Assembly (NCBI GenBank): GCA_945874155.1
Contig: CAMCFO010000006.1
Span: forward strand, 23,889 to 87,888
DNA: 64,000 bases
DNA from: an uncultured Bacteroidales bacterium
GTDB lineage: Bacteria; Bacteroidota; Bacteroidia; Bacteroidales; UBA932
Direction of reading: 5' to 3'
Shown here: piece by piece, positions 46,290 to 54,486 of the stretch
How positions within the stretch are numbered: position 1 is the stretch's first letter
Layout of the letters: each line of letters starts with the position of its first letter
Translations under genes and position numbers: made by a program
Notes under the pieces: model-generated
Told to the model about the DNA's origin: nothing
Database searches by the model: none
What the model saw: the letters and a program-made list of their open reading frames with translations, nothing else

Positions 46290-47237
46290 TTACTTGTATA
46301 TCCTTATGGAAGAGTTATCCTCGCTCCATTCCCATTTGAAGGAGTGGATTGAAGACATTGAGACCAGAATCTGATTAAGGGTATCCTCCTGCTTGAAACG
46401 GGCAGTACACCTATATTCCCCGATTTCCTCATCCTCCACGATGATTTCAGTATTATAGTATGCCCCGACGGTTTTGAAGATCCGGGAATAGGGCTGATTC
46501 TTAAATGAATAGAAGCCTCCGTTCCAATCAATGCCGGCATCGCTGTCTATGCCTTTCCTGCGGTATTGTCCGTTGGTACCGATCAGCATTTCATTGGGAA
46601 GCAGAGTGCACAAAGGAGTATCATCCATATTCCTGACGGAAACCTTTCCTTCGTAAAGCTTGACGACAAATTCATCATCGCACTTGTATGCTCGGACATC
46701 GAATACGGTTCCCAACACCTGGACCTTGTTTTTCGAAGTCTCAACTACGAATGGCCTGTCCTCATTATGTGCGACATCAAACCAGGCCTCACCGTCAAGA
46801 TAGACACGGCGAATGTTTTTGTCTGTGTTGTCGAAATTGAGTTTGGTATTGGAGTTAATCCAGACTTCAGTTCCGTCCGAAAGATAGGCGTGGGCTCTTT
46901 GACCTTCGGGTGCCTGGATGGTTGAAGGAAATAGCATCTGCGCACCGTCATCGAAATATCGGGATGCCGCAAAGAAGCCCAAAAACAAGGCGGCTGCAGT
47001 GGAAAGGCTTGCAGCAATCCATTTGAGAGCACGGATTGCAGAGAACTTTGAAGCAGGTCTGACGAATGTCCCGGAATCGGTATTGAGCAGGGAGGCAAGG
47101 AACAATTTACGGAGTAATCTTACCTCCCGGTCATTGTCCGGGTTCTTTGCTGCCCAATCTGTAATTTTCAATCTTTCTTCCGGGGTAGATTCACCGGAAA
47201 TGTATTTATGTAGCTGATTTTCTGTAGGTCTTGACAT
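46290..47237 (-). CDS. FecR-family anti-sigma factor
   Basis: 315 residues. The cytoplasmic N-terminus (NQLHKYISGESTPEERLKITDW) matches the sigma-binding part. One membrane span (ALKWIAASLSTAAALFLGFF, about residues 70-90) leads to a periplasmic FecR domain (EGQRAHAYLSDGTEVWINS, EAWFDVAHNEDRPFVVET). The C-terminal domain (AYYNTEIIVEDEEIGEYRCTA) resembles the STN-contact fold. It relays the SusC signal through the inner membrane to the ECF sigma factor. A motif shared with the GH36 gene lies 17 bp upstream. Confidence 0.95.
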   Translation of the reverse strand: MSRPTENQLHKYISGESTPEERLKITDWAAKNPDNDREVRLLRKLFLASLLNTDSGTFVRPASKFSAIRALKWIAASLSTAAALFLGFFAASRYFDDGAQMLFPSTIQAPEGQRAHAYLSDGTEVWINSNTKLNFDNTDKNIRRVYLDGEAWFDVAHNEDRPFVVETSKNKVQVLGTVFDVRAYKCDDEFVVKLYEGKVSVRNMDDTPLCTLLPNEMLIGTNGQYRRKGIDSDAGIDWNGGFYSFKNQPYSRIFKTVGAYYNTEIIVEDEEIGEYRCTARFKQEDTLNQILVSMSSIHSFKWEWSEDNSSIRIYK

Positions 47238-47254
47238 AATCTGGCATTAGTTTT

Positions 47255-47290
47255 ACAATATTATTCCATCCTGGCACATCTTACCCTAGC
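47255..47290 (-). promoter_or_regulatory. Putative ECF-sigma promoter before fecR
   Basis: On the minus strand CTAGGG and GGAATAAT are separated by 16 bp. The same two blocks with identical spacing lie upstream of the GH36 gene (49187-49222); 24 of 30 positions agree. The downstream end is 17 bp from the fecR ATG. Use by the ECF sigma factor at 49252-49806 is inference. Confidence 0.5.
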
Positions 47291-47309
47291 GGATATTGAG
47301 AAAAAAAAT

Positions 47310-49121
47310 TCAATGACGAATCAAAGCATATCCTCCGTTGGGGATGTCAAGTTTTCCAATGCCTGAGCGCACTTTGGATTTTTGGCAGACACAACCCATA
47401 CAGTCGTATATTTCTGCAACGGCCGCCTTGTCCAAATCAAGATACACACCTGATTCACCTTGTGCATTCATCAGATAGATATTCCGGTCAAGGACAGTGT
47501 GTACAATAATTGATGGTTGGTAGGAAATGATTATTCTTTCGTTATTGTCCTGGCTCTCCAGCAGAGGATAGCAGGCCTGCGGATAATGAGCAGCGAACTC
47601 CCCGTGCAACAGGGCATTGCGGTGTTTACCGGCAAAATCAATGAAGTGTCGGATAATCTGCTGCTGTTCTGAAGGAATATCTCTCAGCATTACAGAGTAT
47701 TGCACCACTCCGAACAAAGCATTCATAATATTGCAGGCAATGTTCTCATTTTTCTCACACCTGCTCCATTCCAGCATATCAGAGTGGACAGCAGTGTGCC
47801 CGGAAGTAAGACGCAGACGTGCAATTCTCTGGCGGTTCTGACGTGGATTGGCAGGGCAGTCACTGGCACGCAACATATTGCCGTACTGACGGATAGCAGG
47901 ACCGATATATTCCTGTCGAAACTCTATAAGCACATCAGGGTTGAATTCTGAAAGACTTGCATAAACATCGCTCATAAGACGGTCAACTGCCATCGGCAGG
48001 GATTTTATGTCCCTTCCTTCGTAGTCCTGCTTTATGGCAGGGTCCTCACCTTCGAAGAGAAAGGCATCTATGAAGTCCAGTTTGAAACCGTCCACCTGCC
48101 ACTCTTTCATTGCATTGAGGTAGGTGTCAATGAGGAACTGACGCACCTGAGGGAAGCGCGGGTCGAGCACAGAGGCCTTGTTACGCTGGTGATAGTAGAG
48201 GTATTTGCCCTGGAAACGCTCATAGTTCTTGCTGTGGATACCGACAAAAGGCACCGAGTACCATAACATATACTTCATTTCCATATCCTGGATCTTTCGG
48301 ATATGGGAACGGATATCCGGAAAACGGTTGGCGGAAACTTCCCAATCCCCACAAAAAGCATAACAACCGTTATTGTCATCGGTCTGCCATCCATCGTCCA
48401 CGATAATGGTCTTCATACCAAGCTGGCTGGCAATGAGGCATTCTTCCTCAATGTCTGAGGCTTGGATATCCTGGTGGAAATTGTACCAGCTGGAATACAG
48501 AGGCTCGAAAGCGGCATCGGGTACCGGGCAAGGATTGACTCCGGCGCTATAGTCCATCCAGCTCGCCGCCGACTTTACGGCATCATACCATTGGCATTCT
48601 CTGGCGTCTAAGCGGATATGTACAGTATAGTCGTTGATCGGAGCCTCCGGCTGCTCGAACAAACTGATTCTGCCGATTACCAGACAATCCTTCTCTCTAA
48701 TCGCCATCCTGGCACCCACATATCGTCTGACCTCATCGCAGGCTACTGTCAAGCGGTTCCTGTCGTTGTTGTCTAAAAAACAATATAACGGCATATTCTG
48801 GGCCAGGCTGGAATGCCAGGACCAATACCAGTCGGGAGGCAACTCAACATAATCATTGTGGGGTGACCATACACCAAGAATATTGTCCTGCGGAAAGGAG
48901 AAACAGAGTTCCGTTTTGACAGGTACTGCCGGGACAGGAGATGTGAAATGCAAAGTGATTATCTCACCCTCCACACTTTCATCAAGGGAGATGGTGATAT
49001 TCCACAGTCCCTGATTGTGACAGACCAACTTCACTTCCCCCACTGCCTTGCTGATGACACTTTGTCCGAAACACAGGAGAGGAGCAGCCAGCACAAAGCA
49101 GACTAAGAGTATTTTTTTCAT
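47310..49121 (-). CDS. GH36-type alpha-galactosidase
   Basis: The ATG at 49121 (MKKILLVCFVLAAPLLCFGQ) gives a secretory signal and 603 residues; the longer frame from 49190 crosses a likely promoter. The N-terminal beta domain is followed by a TIM barrel with TIIVDDGWQTDDNN, the nucleophile Asp in DGFKLDFIDAF and the likely acid/base Asp in RASDCPANPRQNR. The C-terminal domain is beta-rich. GH36 enzymes release alpha-linked galactose (raffinose-type sugars, galactomannan side chains and others). It sits between the sigma gene and fecR, probably under the same ECF control. The signal lacks a clear lipobox, so a periplasmic place is more likely than the surface. Confidence 0.85.
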   Translation of the reverse strand: MKKILLVCFVLAAPLLCFGQSVISKAVGEVKLVCHNQGLWNITISLDESVEGEIITLHFTSPVPAVPVKTELCFSFPQDNILGVWSPHNDYVELPPDWYWSWHSSLAQNMPLYCFLDNNDRNRLTVACDEVRRYVGARMAIREKDCLVIGRISLFEQPEAPINDYTVHIRLDARECQWYDAVKSAASWMDYSAGVNPCPVPDAAFEPLYSSWYNFHQDIQASDIEEECLIASQLGMKTIIVDDGWQTDDNNGCYAFCGDWEVSANRFPDIRSHIRKIQDMEMKYMLWYSVPFVGIHSKNYERFQGKYLYYHQRNKASVLDPRFPQVRQFLIDTYLNAMKEWQVDGFKLDFIDAFLFEGEDPAIKQDYEGRDIKSLPMAVDRLMSDVYASLSEFNPDVLIEFRQEYIGPAIRQYGNMLRASDCPANPRQNRQRIARLRLTSGHTAVHSDMLEWSRCEKNENIACNIMNALFGVVQYSVMLRDIPSEQQQIIRHFIDFAGKHRNALLHGEFAAHYPQACYPLLESQDNNERIIISYQPSIIVHTVLDRNIYLMNAQGESGVYLDLDKAAVAEIYDCMGCVCQKSKVRSGIGKLDIPNGGYALIRH

Positions 49122-49186
49122 TTCGTTGAATAATAAATATCGCACTGACAAAACTGAGTGGGAGCAAAAAAAGCATCCACCACGAT

Positions 49187-49222
49187 ACAATTATTCCACC
49201 CCGGCAGATACTTCCCTAGTGG
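49187..49222 (-). promoter_or_regulatory. Putative ECF-sigma promoter before the GH36 gene
   Basis: Second copy of the CTAGGG-N16-GGAATAAT motif (minus strand), ending 65 bp before the GH36 ATG. The intervening DNA and the flanks do not match the fecR copy, so the motif itself seems to be conserved. Confidence 0.5.
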
Positions 49223-49251
49223 CTGCCGGACGAAAATTGAAAAACTAATGC

Positions 49252-49806
49252 TCAAATTGTGAATAGAATGGCTATAATCGGAAGATAGTCCTTCAGGGCA
49301 ATTCTCAATTTGGCCAAGGTGCGGGAGATATGATATTCAACTGTCTTTACAGATATTCCCAGCATTGCTGATATTTCCTTGTATGAATAACCGTAATACC
49401 GGCTCAGTATAAAGGACTTGCGGGCGTTGTCATCCATAAGAGAGAGCGTCTCATCCATAATTTTCCTGATATCCTTGTTGAATAGTGCATTGGGGTCACA
49501 GTCCTGCAGGGTATCCAACCTGTACTGAAGTTCTCGGTGTGTATGTTTGGTCAATTCATCGACACGACCAGACCTGGATTGTTCCGAACGGAGGTGGTGA
49601 AGTATGAGATTGCGGGCGATGCCCAGCAGATATGGTAGAGCCGGGACATCCTCCTCCAAAGTTTTCTGTTTTTCCCAGAAAACAAGCATAGCCTCAGATG
49701 CAATGGACTCAGCTGTCGCATCATCATAAGTATATGACTTGGCGAAAGCAACACAGGCTCTGTAAAACCTTTCAAACTCCGATTGCTTACTGAAGACTTC
49801 TTTCAT
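49252..49806 (-). CDS. ECF-family RNA polymerase sigma factor
   Basis: 184 residues. Region 2 (ESIASEAMLVFWEKQKTLEED, YLLGIARNLILHHLR) and region 4 (LSRYYGYSYKEISAMLGI, VKTVEYHISRTLAKLR) are both clear. It belongs to the FecI-like group that pairs with FecR and an STN-bearing SusC, all of which follow downstream on the same strand. It is expected to switch on fecR, susC/D and the GH36 gene. Its own promoter looks like a housekeeping type. Confidence 0.95.
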   Translation of the reverse strand: MKEVFSKQSEFERFYRACVAFAKSYTYDDATAESIASEAMLVFWEKQKTLEEDVPALPYLLGIARNLILHHLRSEQSRSGRVDELTKHTHRELQYRLDTLQDCDPNALFNKDIRKIMDETLSLMDDNARKSFILSRYYGYSYKEISAMLGISVKTVEYHISRTLAKLRIALKDYLPIIAILFTI

Positions 49807-49834
49807 CCGTTGCAGAAATTAGATCAAAGTGCCG

Positions 49835-49865
49835 CAAAGATATGGATAAAAAGGCAGACTGACAA
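49835..49865 (-). promoter_or_regulatory. Housekeeping promoter of the ECF sigma gene
   Basis: On the minus strand TTG (49865-49863) is followed after 20 bp by TATCTTTG (49842-49835), matching the -33 and -7 elements. The box is 28 bp before the ATG. This is the only clear housekeeping-type promoter seen upstream in the PUL 2 run. The remaining gap to hipA (49866-49951) shows nothing else. Confidence 0.6.
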
Positions 49866-49951
49866 GCCGATGGTTATTTCATTGACTTATCGGAAAAATC
49901 GACAATCCGCCAAACCAAGACCAGCCTTCATAGGTAATAAAACCAGGTGAA

Positions 49952-51232
49952 TCATATTATCTGATTCTGCTCCCGGATGTATTCTGATATGAGATCCAAA
50001 TGATAACCGTCAATGTGGGCTGCTGTACCCTTTTCCCGGAAAGATTGCAGAACTTCAGCAATACGAGTTATAATGGAATCTGCATTTCTCACGTCATTCT
50101 CCGACGCGAGTCTGATTAACTGGCCTCGGGAAATGAGTTTGTCACTTTCTGCAATTGACATTGCGTGCCTGTCCCCAATGAAACGGTTCTTGTAATTGAC
50201 AGTGAAAGTCACATCATAGGCAGGAGCGAGTCTCCAAGTCCCGTCTTCAGACATAATGAATGAAAAATTTTTGTCGTGATCGTCAGTCACACCGGCCAGA
50301 TAATTGAACACAACACGCAGATACAATTGTTCAATATCGTGATACGGGAGATGCAGGATGCGACAAACTTTGAACAATTCATCATAAGATGTTACCTCAC
50401 CGCACAAAGAACGGAGTGTTGCAGAATGTACTTTTTTCCCATCCTTGCGGTCAAACCTTTCTGTCAGGAAATGATTGGCTCCGGAAACTGGCAGGAGAAC
50501 AGACTTTTCCATTTCTATTCCGCATTCTGTGGCCATCTGGTAATACACATACTCTATTTCTGCTGTTGGCCAAGTCTCTGAATCCCGAAACTTCAGAATG
50601 TATTGGACGAAATCTACCGGAAGGAGGACCTGTCCTGAACGAACCTCACCAGTCTTCCAGTTGATGGCAACTATGGCCTTCGGGTGTTTTCCCCCAGCGC
50701 TCATACCTACAGTCATCAGTTCGTTCACTCCCGGACGATTGGCCAAGTTCAAGGCAACTCCTTCCCTGGCCGATTCTATCTCAATTGCCAAATTATATAA
50801 CTCATCAAGCATAACAGCATCATCGGTTGACGAATTATACATTTGCGGAACGAATTCAAAGCCGCCCATTCCCCTTTTTCCGATGAAAGCCAATTTATCT
50901 ACAGCTGTTACATCGTGGCTTCTGAGCCCATTTGCTTCCATCCACTGAAAAAAAACCAGGTTGCCCCAATCATCAGGTAGCGAAGCACTCAGAAACCTTG
51001 GCAAACCCTCATATTCATTTCTCCTGCATATATCAGACATTCCTCTCCTGACCAGATAGGTCGAAAGTCTATATGGTCCCACAGGATCCACATCAACGCC
51101 AAAAGTATGATACTCCGGATTGAACGAAACCTTGGCTCCGATTTTCCCAAATCCTTTTTCATAGCCTCCCTGCCACTGCAACTTGCAGATTTCTTTTCCA
51201 TACAGCAGGACATTCAAAATGTTATTTTTCAT
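49952..51232 (-). CDS. hipA: HipA-family serine/threonine kinase toxin
   Basis: 426 residues, close to E. coli HipA. An N-terminal domain (VLLYGKEICKLQWQGGYEKGF ... LPDDWGN) precedes the kinase core. AGGKHPKAIVAI is the ATP-loop region, GANHFLTERFDR follows, TDDHDKNFSFIMSEDG holds the catalytic Asp/His/Asn segment and LAPAYDVTF is the metal-binding DFG-like site. HipA kinases phosphorylate a tRNA synthetase or related target and arrest growth. It overlaps hipB by 11 bp, toxin second, so both are made from one transcript. The core motifs are intact, so the toxin is probably active. Confidence 0.92.
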   Translation of the reverse strand: MKNNILNVLLYGKEICKLQWQGGYEKGFGKIGAKVSFNPEYHTFGVDVDPVGPYRLSTYLVRRGMSDICRRNEYEGLPRFLSASLPDDWGNLVFFQWMEANGLRSHDVTAVDKLAFIGKRGMGGFEFVPQMYNSSTDDAVMLDELYNLAIEIESAREGVALNLANRPGVNELMTVGMSAGGKHPKAIVAINWKTGEVRSGQVLLPVDFVQYILKFRDSETWPTAEIEYVYYQMATECGIEMEKSVLLPVSGANHFLTERFDRKDGKKVHSATLRSLCGEVTSYDELFKVCRILHLPYHDIEQLYLRVVFNYLAGVTDDHDKNFSFIMSEDGTWRLAPAYDVTFTVNYKNRFIGDRHAMSIAESDKLISRGQLIRLASENDVRNADSIITRIAEVLQSFREKGTAAHIDGYHLDLISEYIREQNQII

Positions 51233-51557
51233 TTTTTCGTCTTCTGACTCTCCGTTTTACAATGTCTTTTTCCGTATGACTTCCATACAAGCTGACAGGA
51301 ATATCCGGTATTGATTCAGCTATCCCTTCAAGACGCTCAATTGCTCTGGCAAGTGCCACAAAATTGTCAAGTCTGATGGCTGACCCTTCGCCTTTCTCAA
51401 AACGGGCAATGGTCATAACAGAAAGACCTGTCTGCTCTGCAATGTCTTTCTGAGTCAAGCGCAATGCTATTCTGTAATCGCGAAACCGTTTACCGAGTTC
51501 AACAACGATATCATTATTGGACCTCCCGTAAAGATCCTCCATTGAAAGATTATTCAT
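51222..51557 (-). CDS. hipB: HipB-like helix-turn-helix antitoxin
   Basis: The ATG at 51557 (MNNLSMEDLYGRSNNDIV) gives 111 residues; the longer frame to 51575 would run into the promoter. An Xre-type helix-turn-helix is clear (LGKRFRDYRIALRLTQKD, IAEQTGLSVMTIARFEKG). The basic C-terminal tail (KRRVRRRKNEK) could reach DNA or the toxin. It should neutralise HipA and repress the operon through the inverted repeat at 51574-51613. Confidence 0.9.
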   Translation of the reverse strand: MNNLSMEDLYGRSNNDIVVELGKRFRDYRIALRLTQKDIAEQTGLSVMTIARFEKGEGSAIRLDNFVALARAIERLEGIAESIPDIPVSLYGSHTEKDIVKRRVRRRKNEK

Positions 51558-51564
51558 AACACTG

Positions 51565-51613
51565 CAAATATACATATTTTATAGTTTATATCAAGATTTT
51601 GCATATAAAATAT
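51565..51613 (-). promoter_or_regulatory. hipBA promoter with HipB operator
   Basis: On the minus strand TTG (51594-51592), 19 bp, TATATTTG (51572-51565), just 7 bp before hipB. ATATTTTATA at 51574-51583 is repeated inverted at 51604-51613 (10 of 10), so one half lies in the spacer and the other just upstream of -33. This is a good fit for an autorepressed toxin-antitoxin operon. Confidence 0.65.
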
Positions 51614-51693
51614 CATATTCGTTAGCATAAAGTCATAATCCAATCGGGAATATTCACTATTACATTTTTAAATTCAAATCCGGAAAATATCAC

Positions 51694-51701
51694 TAAATTT
51701 G
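51694..51701 (+). promoter_or_regulatory. -7 box of the 5'-nucleotidase gene
   Basis: TAAATTTG matches TAnnTTTG and ends 19 bp before the ATG. No convincing -33 element was found. Confidence 0.5.
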
Positions 51702-51720
51702 CCGGGCAATAACTCTCATT

Positions 51721-53295
51721 ATGAAAAAATTATCTCTATTCTTCATTTCAGCATGCCTCTGCGCCTGTCAGTTTTCAATCACCGATTCATCATCTTCGGG
51801 AAACCGGCCCGAGACCGGAGACCTTAATGAGGAAAAAGCCTCCGAAAGCATAGTCCTTCTGTTTACCAACGACTTGCATAGCCAGATAGAGCCCATAGAC
51901 GAGAGCGAGACATATAATGCAGGACGGGGCGGAGTGACGCGCATCAAGGTGCTTGTAGACAGCGTCAGGGCAGCGGAAAAGGCTGTAATTCTCGCTGATG
52001 CAGGGGATTTTGTGCAAGGGACATTTTATTTCACCTGTCTGGGAGGGGATGTGGAAATGATGGTGCAGAAGGAAATGGGCTATGATGTCAAGACCATAGG
52101 CAACCACGAATTCGACAAGAAAATCGAGGGGCTTGGCCATATGCTCAATCTGAACGATGTGGTCACGGTGAGCAGCAATTACGACTTCAGCCATACTGCC
52201 CTGTCCGATAATGTCCACGAATCTGCGATTATCGAGGCTGGAGGTCACAAAATCGGATTCATAGGTCTGGGAGCGCGTTTGGAAGGGCTTGTGGACCCGA
52301 AAGCCTGCGAAGGCGTGGTGTATTCATATCCCTGGGAGGATGCGGACAGACTTGCACGGGAACTCAAGAAGAAAGGAGCGGAAATGGTGATTGCCCTGTC
52401 CCATCTGGGTTACTCCGAAGACTTCAGCAAAAAATATTATGACGGCGGCTTTGCCTCGAACACCGAAAACATAGACTTTGTCATAGGCGGCCATAGCCAC
52501 ACTTTTCTTATGAAGGAGAGGTATGCCACCAATCTCTCAGGGAAGGAAGTGCCTATAGTCCAGACCGGCAGCAAGGGCATATATCTGGGCTATATGAAAA
52601 TCAATATGAAGAACTCCGGGCGTGAAAGGTTCAGTTACCGTCTGATTCCCGTAAACAGTCGGTTGGATGCAAGGATTGACCGGGATTTTGCTGACAAACT
52701 TGGGGTCTATTCCGCCCAACTGGAAGAAGCAATGTTGGAAGTTCTCGGCAATTGTCCTCAAACTCTCCGCAAAGGTTCTCCTCAGGGTCTGCTGGGCAAT
52801 TGGGCCACTGATGCTATGGTGGAAATATGCGAGGATGTCTTCGGGGAGAAGCCGGATTTCGCTATCTGCAACAACGGTGGATTGAGAGCGGAACTACCGG
52901 CGGGAGCTGTTACGAGAGGTCGCATCTACGCAGTCTTCCCTTTCGACAACAAACTTTCTCTTCTGGAGATGAACGGCGCGAAACTCCTGAGCCTGTTTGA
53001 CTATGAAGCCAATTATCCGGAACCGGTCAGTGCCGGAGTAAGGCTGGAAATCCGGGACGGGGAAGTGGAGTCGGTAAAACTGGGAGGCGAGGAAATCAAC
53101 CCGAACGCGACCTATAAAGTCTGCACAATAGACTATCTGTCCAACTCCAACCGCTATTGCCTTGGGGAGTACCTTTCCAGACAAGACAGCGAGGAATATC
53201 TCTATGACCTTTTCTGCGACTACGTCGGGAAGCTGACTGCTGCTGGGAAGAATGTCACATCCAGCTTGGATTCACGGGTTACTGTCTTTGAATAG
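51721..53295 (+). CDS. 5'-nucleotidase / cyclic phosphodiesterase lipoprotein (UshA-like)
   Basis: 524 residues with a lipoprotein signal (FISACLCACQFSI). The metallophosphatase domain shows LFTNDLHSQIEP, DAGDFVQGT, IGNHEFDKK, SHLGYSED and GGHSHTFL. The C-terminal 5'-nucleotidase domain shows AICNNGGLRAELPAG and FPFDNKLSLLEM. Such proteins strip phosphate from extracellular nucleotides, releasing nucleosides for uptake. It is a single gene with its own promoter. A hairpin with a T-rich tail, 308-329 bp after the stop, is the nearest terminator. Confidence 0.93.
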   Translation: MKKLSLFFISACLCACQFSITDSSSSGNRPETGDLNEEKASESIVLLFTNDLHSQIEPIDESETYNAGRGGVTRIKVLVDSVRAAEKAVILADAGDFVQGTFYFTCLGGDVEMMVQKEMGYDVKTIGNHEFDKKIEGLGHMLNLNDVVTVSSNYDFSHTALSDNVHESAIIEAGGHKIGFIGLGARLEGLVDPKACEGVVYSYPWEDADRLARELKKKGAEMVIALSHLGYSEDFSKKYYDGGFASNTENIDFVIGGHSHTFLMKERYATNLSGKEVPIVQTGSKGIYLGYMKINMKNSGRERFSYRLIPVNSRLDARIDRDFADKLGVYSAQLEEAMLEVLGNCPQTLRKGSPQGLLGNWATDAMVEICEDVFGEKPDFAICNNGGLRAELPAGAVTRGRIYAVFPFDNKLSLLEMNGAKLLSLFDYEANYPEPVSAGVRLEIRDGEVESVKLGGEEINPNATYKVCTIDYLSNSNRYCLGEYLSRQDSEEYLYDLFCDYVGKLTAAGKNVTSSLDSRVTVFE

Positions 53296-53374
53296 TATCT
53301 GGCTCTTCCTTAAGCTATTACTGGTATTATTGGACTGGCTTATTGGTGGGGAGGAATGTTCTTGGGGGGGGATT

Positions 53375-53566
53375 AGGATGCTTTCGCTTTCGCTTAAGCA
53401 TCTTTTGGGGGTACTGGTGGTTCCAGTTGCAGGATGATTTCGCTTTCGCTTAAACATCCTTTGTGGGTACTGGGCTTTCCACTTGCAGGATGCTTTCGCA
53501 TTCGCGAAAGATCCTTTGGGTTAATCGGTACCCGCACAGGATGCTTTCGCATTCGCGAAAGATCCT
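53375..53566. repeat. Array of four related palindromic repeats
   Basis: Hairpins begin at 53375, 53431, 53487 and 53538 (steps 56, 56 and 51). Core: AGGATG(C/A)TTTCGC(T/A)TTCGC followed by the complementary arm and ATCCTTT. The last two are identical over 29 bp, with stem CTTTCGC/GCGAAAG. The DNA between hairpins is also partly conserved (GGGTACTGG, TTCCA or TTGC). It resembles REP-type palindromes rather than CRISPR. No open reading frame with coding character was seen in 53296-53588. Confidence 0.75.
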
Positions 53567-53588
53567 TTGTGCGAAGAGGTCTTGTACC

Positions 53589-53729
53589 CAACGATTTCGG
53601 GGACGGGCAAGGGGGCTTGCCCGTTTTGTTTTGTTAGAAGGAGTCTGAAAAAGAAAGCGAGCTCTCTTTTTCAGACTCCTTCTAACAAAACAGTCCTGCG
53701 GCTTTACCGCAGGACCCCCGAAATCGTTG
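53589..53729. repeat. Nested palindrome: 14-bp outer stem enclosing three perfect hairpins
   Basis: Outer arms CAACGATTTCGGGG (53589-53602) and its exact reverse complement (53716-53729). Inside are a 9-bp stem at 53603-53611/53616-53624, a 27-bp stem at 53628-53654/53665-53691 with a 10-base loop, and a 9-bp stem at 53693-53701/53707-53715 with loop CTTTA. Almost every base of the 141-bp segment is paired. It abuts the tRNA-Arg 3' end without a gap. Function unknown. Confidence 0.85.
53603..53624 (+). terminator. Intrinsic terminator after the 5'-nucleotidase gene
   Basis: ACGGGCAAG, loop GGGG, CTTGCCCGT, then TTTGTTTTG. A perfect 9-bp stem with a T-rich tail on the plus strand. It is part of the larger nested palindrome. 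Confidence 0.55.
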
Positions 53730-53803
53730 TGACCCGCACAGGATTCAAACCTGTAACCTTTTGATCCGTAGTCAAATGCTCTATTCAGTTGAGCTAGCGG
53801 GCC
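53730..53803 (-). tRNA. tRNA-Arg (anticodon ACG)
   Basis: 74 bases fold fully: acceptor GGCCCGC/GCGGGTC (one G-U), D stem GCTC/GAGC, anticodon stem TTTGA/TCAAA with loop CTACGGA, T stem ACAGG/CCTGT with loop TTTGAAT, discriminator A. CCA is not encoded. It lies 7 bp after the rplS stop on the same strand, so it may be cut from an rplS transcript. Confidence 0.95.
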
Positions 53804-53810
53804 GGAATTA

Positions 53811-54188
53811 TTATTCCTCTGACTTTACCAGTGAAAGTTTCTTCTCTTTAATGCGGGCCTTCTTTCCGGAGAGTTCGCGGAGGTAGAAGATACGTGCGCG
53901 ACGAACTTTACCAACTTTGTTCACCTCAATTGACTCAATGAACGGTGAGTTGAATGGGAAAATCCTTTCTACTCCTACGCCATTGGAAATCTTGCGGATT
54001 GTGAAGGTCTTTGTGGCAGGTGAACCGCCTTTGATTTGGATAACGACTCCTTTGAATTTCTGAAGTCTCTCCTTGTCACCCTCTTTAATACGGTAGGTAA
54101 CTGTAAGAGTGTCACCTGCTTTGAATTTAGGGTATGACGCTGCTTTTTCGTTTGCAAATGCGTCGTTTACTATCTTAATAAAATCCAT
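53811..54188 (-). CDS. rplS: 50S ribosomal protein L19
   Basis: 125 residues. Family motifs are [51 protein letters not shown] and the basic C-terminus [20 protein letters not shown]. It sits at the 30S-50S interface. It has its own promoter 74 bp upstream and is followed within 7 bp by tRNA-Arg. The trmD gene that accompanies rplS in many phyla is not here. Confidence 0.97.
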   Translation of the reverse strand: MDFIKIVNDAFANEKAASYPKFKAGDTLTVTYRIKEGDKERLQKFKGVVIQIKGGSPATKTFTIRKISNGVGVERIFPFNSPFIESIEVNKVGKVRRARIFYLRELSGKKARIKEKKLSLVKSEE

Positions 54189-54261
54189 AACAAAAATTAA
54201 ATTGTGGCAACGTCAGGGAATTACCCAAGACCCAGAGAGGTTGCTTTTTCAATTGGGACTG

Positions 54262-54291
54262 CAAAGGTACGAAATATTTTTATACCTGCAA
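54262..54291 (-). promoter_or_regulatory. rplS promoter
   Basis: Minus strand: TTG (54291-54289), 19 bp, TACCTTTG (54269-54262). Strong match in spacing and sequence to the Bacteroidota housekeeping promoter. Confidence 0.7.
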
Positions 54292-54382
54292 GTATTTTCT
54301 AAAAAAATTTCCGACAAAAAGACATATTGATTACTGAATGTACGGGGAGAGTTCCAACTGCTTTACAAACAAGGCTGCAGGC

Positions 54383-54481
54383 GTGTTTCATCCTGGAAAG
54401 GATAGAGCTGCCGGGCATACGGGGCAGGATAGTGTTTCATCCGTAGAGAATTGTGTCTGCCGGACAAAGCATATTCGGATA
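54383..54481. repeat. Two-copy imperfect tandem repeat, period 49 bp
   Basis: GTGTTTCATCC begins at 54383 and again at 54432. Each is followed by a CTGCCGG block and a GGATA end at similar distance. It lies in the 345-bp gap between rplS and rplI, which otherwise holds the rplS promoter and a terminator. No coding sense was recognised. Confidence 0.5.
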
Positions 54482-54486
54482 GACAT

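Noticed and set aside
53375..53566. CRISPR-like array of four ~30-bp repeats with short spacers
   Set aside because: The repeats differ from each other, the spacers share sequence, and there are no cas genes.
53589..53729. Retron msr-msd type RNA (flanking inverted repeats around hairpins)
   Set aside because: No reverse transcriptase is encoded nearby or anywhere in the window.
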